Below the pieces are notes generated by a model that saw only the letters and a program-made list of their open reading frames with translations, made no database searches and was not told the origin of the DNA. This document shows, piece after piece, positions 56,733-64,000 of a stretch of 64,000 nt of DNA (position 1 is the stretch's first letter; every line of letters starts with the position of its first letter). The translations under genes were made by a program, and so were the position numbers. Origin of the DNA: Cryptomeria japonica (taxonomy: Eukaryota > Streptophyta > Pinopsida > Cupressales > Cupressaceae); contig NC_081412.1 in assembly GCF_030272615.1 (NCBI RefSeq), positions 669,938,852 to 670,002,851 on the forward strand. The letters run 5' to 3'.

Positions 56733-59700
56733 AGATCCTTAGTTGGAATGTTAGGGGCTGCAATGCTCCTGATAAACATCATCTGATCAAGCGAGGGCTT
56801 GATCAAGTGAAACCAGATATTATTTGTTTGCAGGAAACTAAGCTCAGTAGGGATGATCCAGAGACCTGGCTAAGTGTTGGGAGATTCTGGGAAGGATTTT
56901 TCTCAAGTGCAGAGGGATCTTCGGGTGGTTTGGGGATAATTTAGAATCCAAATCTCATCACGGTTGAAGAAATTTCTCACTCTCGCTCATGGCAGATGTG
57001 TAAGGTCCACTCTTTTGGAATCAATTGTGACTTTTTTCTGATTAATGTGTATGGACCTATGAGAGGTAAGTTATAGCTAGATACTTGGAATCAAATCTTG
57101 ACTATTCTAAGTAATCTTTCTTAGGACATGGTGGTACTTGGGGGAGACTTTAATGCTATTCTAGATTCTAGTGATAAGATAGGAGGAAGGTTGGGTAGCA
57201 CGACATCCCAATCAAGATTTCAAAATTTCATTTCTGATAATGGTTTACGAGAAGTTAAGACTAATAAAGGATCCTATACTTGGTCAAATAGGAGGATTGG
57301 CAGAGAACACATTGTTGAGAAGTTGGATAGATTTTTTCTATGAGGTAACTAGGCCACTAGACCCCTCCCTTTTGAAGCCAATTTTTTACCCTTGGCAAGT
57401 TCTGATCATTTTCCCATTGAGCTTCTCATTTTTTTAGATTGTGCTCTGATTCGGTGTCCCTTCAAGTTTGAGAAAATGTGGTTACGAGATTCTTCTTTGA
57501 AGGAGTTTGTTGCATCAACATGGAGGGAGGCCCCTGTGAGATCAAGCTCAGAGGCTTTCAAATTTTTCAAAAAACTTCAGCACCTCAAAGGTAAATTAAA
57601 GGAATGAAACAAATTTATGTTTGGGAACATCTTTGACAGCAGAAGCAAGGTTGAAGCAGACCTAAAAAACCTAGAGTGTTCAATTTTGAATCATGGAATG
57701 ACACTAGATGCTTTTAATAAGGAGAAGATCTTAAAATTAAAATTAAATGAAATGTTAGCAAGGGAAGAAGTCTACTAGAAGCAGAAATCAAGGGAAGGTT
57801 GGTTAAAGGAAGGTGACAAGAACACAAAATTCTTCCACAATTCAGTCAAAGTTAGAAGGTCTTGAAATAAGGTGATGAGTATTAAGAATATGAATAATGA
57901 TGTTTTAAATGACTTGGAGGAGATCAACAAAGAAGCGGTGGATTTATTCATTGAGCTATTATCAAAGAACTAGGACTTAGATTCCCAACATCAGGAAACT
58001 CTTCTAAGTAACATTCCAAAAATAATCTCAGAAAACCAAAACCAATTCTTGTGCAAGCCTCTCTCTTTGGAGGAAGTGAAACATGATATTGTTTTCATGG
58101 GGGGTGATAAAGCTCTAGGATCAGATGGTTTTCCTGCCCTTTTTTACCAACAATCTTGGGACATTGTGGGTTAGGAACTATGATAGGTGGTTGAAGAAGT
58201 GAGAGCAAGTCTTAAAGTGGAGAAAGAGCTAAATTACATATTTCTTACTCTAATTCCTAAAGTGGAGAAGCCTTCCTCCTTTGGTAACTTTAGGCCCATT
58301 GCCCTTTGCAATGTGATCTACAAGGTAATCACCAAATTTATTATGAGTCGTTTGAAACCTTTTCTCAAATATATAGTATCAGCAGAGAAGAGTGGTTTTG
58401 TTCCTGGGAGGTCAATTGTGGAAGGAATTATTATAGCACATGAATCCATTCATTCAATTAGGCAAGCAAAGGTGGATCAAATGCTCATCAAATTAGATAT
58501 TAGGAAAGCTTATGACATGGTAGATAGGGAATTTTTGTTCTATGTCCTAGAAAAATTTGGTTTCTCATCCTACTAGATAAAATGGGTGAAAGCTTGCATA
58601 GATGGATCCTGGTTCTCAATCCTTGTTAATGGTAGTCCTCAAGGTTTCTTCCAAGCCACTAGGGAATTAAGGCAGGGAGATCCACTCTCCCCTTTTCTTT
58701 TTATTATCCTAGCTGAAGCCTTGGGATGAGACATTCAGAAACTAAAAGTTGAGGATAGATGGAAGGTTGTCTGGGTAGATGAGGGTGTGGACCCTATAAC
58801 ACATCAGTAGTTTGTAGATGATACAATTTTGTTTGGAGACTCTTCCTTAAAAGCATCCCGCACTATTAAAATAACTCTAGATATTTTTCTATAATGCTTC
58901 TGGGAAACAGGTAAACTGGAAGAAATTTGATATTTTCTTTTTTAATACAGATCCTAGGAAATAAAGAGAAATTATCAAAATTTTGGGTCTGAAAGTTCGC
59001 ACCCTTCCTGGGAGGTTTTTCAGAACACCTTTGTTTGGGGGGCCGAATAGGACTCATTTGTGGAAAATATTATTTGATAGTTGTGTTAACAAGCTAGAGG
59101 GCTAGAAAAGAAAATGGCTCACTTTTGCAGGTAGACATTTACTTTTAAAATCAGTCTTGTCAGCAATTCTGATCTACTCGATGATTTGTTTTAAAGTTCC
59201 AAATAATATCTCTAGCAATATCAACCAGCTAATGAGAAAATTCTTCTGGATTGGGAAAGGTGACCAGGACAAAATTCCCTCAGTTGCTTGGGATAAAGTA
59301 TGTCAACCTTATCAGGCGGGAGGGGTCGGCCTAAGGAAGTGGTGCTCTTTAAATTAAGCTTTGGGAGCAAAATTGGTTTGGCAGATGTATGCAAAGTCGG
59401 ACTAGAAATGGGTTCAGATCCTAAAAAATAAATACATGGATTCATTAGAGGCTGAGAGGATTTTTACTCTCCGAGAACCCCCCAGAGGCTCTGCAATCTA
59501 GAATTTCTTGTTATCTTGCAGGAAATTGATCACATAACACATAACTTGGCAAGTGGCGAATGGGGAGAAAGATAATTTTTGGACAAAATCTTGGGATGAC
59601 AGACCAGCTCTAAAATTGAGAGAAAATATTGAAAGTATCAAACAAATCACTAAGGATTTTTGGGGAACTACAGTTAAGGATTATGTACAGGAAAATCATC

Positions 59701-60936
59701 CAATGAAATTGAGGTTTAGCAATGGAAAAATATAGAGGAGCTGCCTCTATCTCCTTAGTAGAAGAATTATTTTAAAATTATTTTGGACGAATACTCCCCA
59801 GTTCTTACTACAAAGGAAGATTCCATCAAATGGTGTGGGTCAAAATCGGGTGCATATTCAGTTAAAATTGGTTATAATCTTATTGAGAATAAAAATCTCC
59901 AGATGAACTAGCCTTCCAGACTATGTTGGAGTTCCAAGTTCCCCCCAAAGGTGAGATTCTTCACTTGACTGGTCTTTAAAAGGAGGATTTTGACAGAAGA
60001 TAGGATGGTGCACCTAGGTTTCAATGGGCCTTTTCAATGTGTCATGTGCAAAAAGAATGAGGAATCTTTAGACCATCTTCTATTAAACTATGATGTATCT
60101 TAGGGAGTGTGGAGGTTTATTTTGAATAAATTATGATGGTCAATACCTCTTCCAAATAATATTACCGACCTCCTTTGAAGCTGGTTTAAGGAAAAGAGCA
60201 AATTTGTTCTTTTGAGTGTATGGACAATTTTGCCCTCTACAGTAATCTGGGAATTGTGGAAGGAAAGAAATAGGCAGATATTTCAAGGTAAGTGGGAAGG
60301 AATCAATAGACTGTGTGGGAGAATTGAACGAGCTATTTTTGAAATTGTCTTGTCGGCAACAATCAATCATAATTTTGCAAAACATCCATATATTTTGATA
60401 GATAGCTTAATTCTCGCTAGGTGGCCTCTTATCATTCTCAGACCTATTCATGGGTTCCCTAGGGTTAATCCTGCTAGTGACCGTTTGGATAGAGAGATGG
60501 TTAAATGGTCAAAACCAGAGAAGGGGTGGGTGAAAACAAATTTTGATGGAGTTTCAAAGGCAATCCAGGGATCTCAGGAGTGGGATGTGTGGCTTGTGAT
60601 GATGAAGGAAAGATCTTGTGTAAGGGGGCTAGAAGGCTTCAAGGTGACACTAATAATGAGGTGGAAGTTTAGGCGGCTTTACTTGTAGTTGCTTTAGCAT
60701 CAAATATGAAGATGTCGAAATTACATCTGGAGGGTGATTCCAAATTTTTTGTCCAAGATTTGGTTAAAGGACATACTCTGTGTTGGAAATTAAATAAATA
60801 TGTAAATATTATAAGTGAAAAACTAAAAATGTTCAATAATTATTGCATCTCACATGTAAAAAGAGAGGGAAACACTATTGCAGATGGGATGTCAAATGAA
60901 GCACTTGGTCTCGAGCTAGGGGAGGTGAGGTGGTGA
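56729..60936 (+). pseudogene. LINE ORF2: endonuclease, reverse transcriptase, zf-RVT, RNase H
   Basis: This is the replication enzyme for target-primed reverse transcription. The APE-type endonuclease begins at the start Met: ILSWNVRG, CLQETK (56834), VVLGGDFNAIL (57131), and SSDHFPIELL near 57395. RT shows GSDGFPALFYQQSW (58120), LIPKVEKPSSFGNFRPI (58250), GFVPGRSI (58396), KLDIRKAYD (58490), RQGDPLSPFLF (58673) and the catalytic FVDD at 58811-58822. A CX2C...H-type zf-RVT is at ~60035-60100. RNase H at 60510-60936 keeps KTNFDG, LEGDSKFF and SHVKREGNTIADGMS, with a frameshift near 60590-60700. Many stops and several frameshifts make it inactive. The domain set matches plant L1 elements with an added RNase H. 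Confidence 0.9.
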
Positions 60937-61087
60937 AATGACATAAATGAAACAATTAAATGGAACTAAGATGCATTGCCAAGTTGGTACGACATTTATT
61001 TCAAGTTCCTTGTTAGAAGCTGGCTTTTTTTCCTATGCAAGTGTGAGTTAATGAGTAGTTATTGCGACATGCTTTGAATTGGCGGCA

Positions 61088-61692
61088 ATGGTGGAGAGAC
61101 ATGCATTAAATGCCAATTTTGTAATGCTCGAACTGATAATGAATAGACCTGGAAAGTTGGTGAAACTAGTTTCAAATCTGGGTTTATCATAAATCTTTGC
61201 AATTTTTTAGAAATCTTCGAAATGGAAGCTAATTTTACTTTGGAATCTTCTAAACTGATGTCGGCATTTTGAGGTCATGTTCCTCCAAAGAAGCTCAAGA
61301 AAATGTTTCTCATTAAAGACCCTCTTCTTTTGAAAGAAATTCAGTTGGTTTTAGGAGAAGTGGTGGCTATCATCGGTCATCATTATAGGTGCAAAGCAGA
61401 CATATACTTGCTTCTCATGGAATGGGGTCTAGAGATGGGGCACGTGGTTGAAGATATGCAAAAAGTGTTGCAGAGACTAATTCTAGGGGAATATCTTTTA
61501 AATTTGGAATCCTTGTTGGAGTGGGTGGTGTCAAGATGGGGATTCAATCTTGCAGAAGGTATCCTGGAGGAAAATGAGGAGATGAGGGCGTGCCACTCAT
61601 ACATTCAGCTTCTTCGATGTTGTGAGGAAGTTAAAATGCACTTCAAGGATGATACGAAGAGAGGCTGGGAAGGGCTGCTAATCTTTGTCTAG
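61088..61692 (+). pseudogene. Possible LINE ORF3 of unknown function
   Basis: Between the RNase H stop and the 3' end lies a region that reads almost continuously as protein. One frame starts MVERHALNANFVMLELIM at 61088. After one frameshift near 61190 and a stop near 61273, an open stretch (61303-61692) encodes 129 residues, predicted largely helical: LLLKEIQLVLGEVVAIIG, then LLLMEWGLEMGHVVEDMQ. It ends at a stop at 61690. I recognise no domain. The helical, amphipathic pattern over ~200 codons is more protein-like than a random 3' UTR, but it could be host sequence carried into the LINE. Confidence 0.4.
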
Positions 61693-62320
61693 ATTGTGGA
61701 CGTTGAAGAAGTGATCAGGCAGGAGGGTGGAGGGAGAGTGGTGGAGAATGTAAGCCCTAGGAGGCCAATTACGAGGAGACTATCCGTAGAATTAGCTAAA
61801 CATGCAGGATGATGCAGAAGGTGGTCAGGATGGCAGGGTGGTTTCTCCAAGCTCACAAGGGGCATTGAGTAAGGAGGGGGCAACAACATGCTGGAAGAGG
61901 AGGCTCTCGCCATAGTTAGGTGGATGGTGAATCGAGTACCTTGGTTGTATGAGGCGTGAAGGAGGAATTATGAATAGGTCATAATAGGCATGGTACCCAT
62001 AGGTGCCATCTTTCTCTATTTTCTTTTTCAGTTAACTTTTCAATTGAACGTTAAACTCTTTGGACTCTGTTAGTTCATTTCAAGTTGAAATGCCTATTTT
62101 TGGACTGGCAAGATGTAATATGTTTTTTCATACTTTTAGTATGGGGGGTGGTTGTGTGGGCACTGGTTAATGGTTTTGAATTCCATCTTTTTGGGAGGGT
62201 GGTGGTGGCTGTGTTATGGATGTTTTATTTTGGGAGCTTTTTGATAGTTCATTATCTTGCTGAAGTTGTAATGTTTAAATTTTAAATAAATAAAACATAT
62301 ATTTTACCCATCAAAAAAAA
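61693..62320 (+). other. LINE 3' UTR and A-tail
   Basis: Non-coding sequence ends in AATAAATAAAACATATATTTTACCCATC, described here in parts: an AATAAA-type signal at ~62285-62294, TTACCCATC at ~62304-62312, and eight A residues at 62313-62320. The same TTACCCATC plus A8 ends the SINE at 63095. Confidence 0.75.
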
Positions 62321-62331
62321 GTGTGAAAAAT

Positions 62332-62945
62332 ATCTATGATAAGGTGGTGATTTCTCTGTCAGTTATCTCCAATAACCATTTAATTATATGCTTCAAACGC
62401 TTTCCTTAATTCTCGTGTGGTTTCCTACCAAGAAAAATTTCAAATGCAAATAAAGTTTATGAATAAATTATCTATATTATTTAGTAGTAATTGTTGGCTA
62501 GTACTATTGCAACCGATTTTTTAGGTAACTCTTTAGGTTTCTTTTTATTAAAAAAATTATTGTCTCATTACTAACCTTTCACATTTTTTTTAATATATTT
62601 TACTTTCACAAGTTGTAAAAAATTAAATTATTGAAAAAATATAACAAGCTTTCTCAATTTTGTTTTTTGTCCTAACATTATTATATATTAAATTAAAATT
62701 AAAATTCTATCTTATTTATGTGTAAGAATTTAATGTAGCTAAATATTTAATCATGTACAGATTTAAATATTAGAGTATAATATATTGTGATTAAGCTAAG
62801 ATAGTACTATTGCAATTGATTATCTTTAACTCATTATTATTTCAGTTCAATTACAATTGTGCATGCATTTATAATCTCGTATAGAAATTTTATTTAATAA
62901 ACATTAATTACAAATTTTACTATAATTATTAAATACTTTATTATA
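62332..62945. other. AT-rich spacer, no gene seen
   Basis: AT-rich DNA after the LINE. No motif or domain was found. Confidence 0.5.
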
Positions 62946-62968
62946 TTAGTAATAATAATTTAACTAAG
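62946..62968. repeat. SINE target-site duplication (left)
   Basis: 23 bp ending TAATAATTTAACTAAG. It is repeated at 63096-63118 with two mismatches in the first seven bases and a perfect 16-bp remainder. Confidence 0.85.
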
Positions 62969-63095
62969 GTACATCCTAAGTTGGCCTAGTGGTGGAGAAC
63001 TTGTGCTCTTGAAAGAGAGGTCACAAGTTCAAATCTCACAAGGGGGTAGGGTTCGTACATCTTATCGGCTTCAGCCCATTACCCATCAAAAAAAA
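62969..63095 (+). mobile_element. tRNA-derived SINE
   Basis: About 127 bp with an RNA polymerase III promoter. The A box is TGGCCTAGTGG (62982-62992) and the B box is AGTTCAAATCTC (63026-63037), 33 bp apart as in tRNA-type SINEs. It ends TTACCCATC plus eight A residues, and target duplications flank it. It does not fold as an intact tRNA gene. The tail word is shared with the LINE ending at 62320, the likely type of enzyme source. Confidence 0.88.
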
Positions 63096-63118
63096 TTAAT
63101 AGTAATAATTTAACTAAG
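63096..63118. repeat. SINE target-site duplication (right)
   Basis: Partner of 62946-62968, directly after the SINE A-tail. Confidence 0.85.
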
Positions 63119-63679
63119 ATATTTAATTTTAAATATTTAGATTATAATTTTTAATTTATATACCTTCTCAGTGTTTGTCCATAAAAATATATATACATGT
63201 ATAAAAGTCATTTTATTTGTTTGTAGTTTTATTTATAATATTGTTAATGATATACTTTTACTTTTACAAAATCAATAAAATATTTAAAATTTTATCATTA
63301 TTACATATTTATAGTTTTAAATTAATATGATTTTTTAAATACTATATTAAATTTTATAATATTTTTAGTCAATTTAAATTAATTTATGGTAAATATAAAC
63401 CCTACTTTAACTTTAAAAATACTTTTAATTTTACAAAACTAGCAAATTATTTAAAATTTAAAGTTAATATAATGGTTTAAATATTGTATTAAATATTCAT
63501 AATATTTTATAGCCAAGTAAAAATTAGCTTTGATTAATGATTTGTAATTAAAGGCTTACACATTAAATTTGTACTTCATTCAAATTACAGATTTATCATG
63601 ATCACAAGTAGAATTGCATGGCTATGTCTTTTAACCACTAAAATACAAAGTTAGGTTCACTTTAAAAAATGGAAAGAAT
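63119..63679. other. AT-rich spacer, no gene seen
   Basis: Strongly AT-rich sequence with no open frame of interest and no recognisable element. Confidence 0.5.
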
Positions 63680-64000
63680 TGTTGGTGTAATTATTTATTC
63701 ATATTGAATATAATTACACTTAACTTAAGTTTACTTAGGTACATGCATAACATTGTAGTTTGCAAATGAGACACTTAGGGAGATGTGCATACATTGGGAG
63801 TGTGTATTTAGGAGAATTTCCACCTTTTATGGTGTGATCTTGTTGTTACTTTATCATATCCACTTATGGTGGAGTGATAATTCCACCTTTGGTGGGCGAT
63901 CCACCTCATGTGGAATATTTTACTATTTTTCCTACCTACCCTTGCAACTCATTGAGCCACATGTCATCATTGTGTGCTCTCTTGTCTCTTGGCCTTGGCT
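63680..64000 (+). repeat. Partial LTR of the Copia A/D family
   Basis: It starts TGTTGGTGTAATTATTTATTC and follows the A/D LTR order: ACACTTAACTTAAGTTTACTTA, described here in words as the direct match to 46590-46610, then GAGACACTTAGGGA, TTCCACCTTTTATGG, ATCCACCTCATGTGGAATATT, and CATTGAGCCACATGTCAT. It is more diverged than A and D and is cut by the window end before its TATA region. It is the third copy of the family here. Confidence 0.85.

Larger units (their letters stand above)
26834..62320 (+). mobile_element. L1-type LINE, near full length, split by nested LTR elements
   Basis: ORF1 and ORF2 of one LINE lie on either side of Copia A. Removing 28352-56591 and one CAAAC copy restores the ORF1 frame exactly. 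The remaining LINE is about 7.2 kb and has ORF1, ORF2 (endonuclease, RT, zf-RVT, RNase H), a possible third ORF and an A-tail at 62313-62320. GTGAAAAAT occurs at 26825-26833 and 62323-62331 and is a candidate target duplication, two bases off the A-tail. The 5' border depends on that weak match. Confidence 0.8.

Noticed and set aside
62969-63040. A possible tRNA gene, because A and B boxes are present
   Set aside because: No cloverleaf can be drawn, it ends in an A-tail, and target duplications flank it; it is a SINE.

Overview
The window looks like plant nuclear DNA, AT-rich and built almost entirely of nested, decayed transposable elements. I found no intact host gene, no rRNA gene and no CRISPR array. 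The kingdom is clear from the element types: plant Copia and Ty3/Gypsy LTR elements with initiator-Met-type primer sites, plant L1-type LINEs with a C-terminal RNase H, a tRNA-derived SINE, and a plant-mobile-domain pseudogene. A large repeat-rich genome such as a conifer is an inference, not something the sequence proves.

Layout. (1) 1-2057: 3' end of a Sirevirus-like Copia element (end of RNase H, several polypurine tracts, one LTR). (2) 2074-9425: a heavily mutated Ty3/Gypsy element on the + strand with gag, protease, a G-patch-like segment, RT, RNase H, a second RNase-H-like domain and integrase (Tat-like). (3) 9426-11366: no gene, including a CAT-rich low-complexity tract. (4) 11367-20951: Gypsy element E on the - strand with two ~1.14 kb LTRs. 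It carries only gag and protease plus a proline/lysine-rich tail, and its AT-rich tandem-repeat leader contains a 5'-truncated LINE with a perfect 17-bp target duplication. (5) 21200-23325: a degenerate plant-mobile-domain gene on the - strand. (6) 24002-26345: two LTR-like remnants. (7) 26834-62320: a LINE split by a four-level nest. (8) 62321-64000: AT-rich DNA with a SINE (23-bp target duplication, two mismatches) and the start of another A/D-family LTR.

The nest. The LINE is interrupted in ORF1 by Copia A (28352-56591, - strand, target duplication CAAAC). A is interrupted in RNase H by element B (29431-45016, - strand, AATAG) and in pol by Copia D (46560-53075, + strand, no target duplication). 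B is interrupted in one LTR by element C (36913-44565, + strand, CAATT). Removing each insertion restores the interrupted reading frame or LTR length exactly, so the order LINE, then A, then B, then C is certain.

The most unusual content is in B and C. These are two related non-autonomous LTR elements with Sirevirus-type ends but no protease, integrase, RT or RNase H. Each has an ORF1 that begins almost at the primer site and encodes a coiled coil plus four or five CCHC zinc knuckles without a visible capsid domain. Each also has an ORF2 of about 1,110 codons encoding an unrecognised protein shared by both. In C, ORF2 keeps a single frame over 3.4 kb and contains a long Lys/Glu/Asp repeat helix. 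The autonomous Copia at the window start shares its PPT and 3' UTR signals with C and could be a relative of the element that supplied the enzymes in trans.
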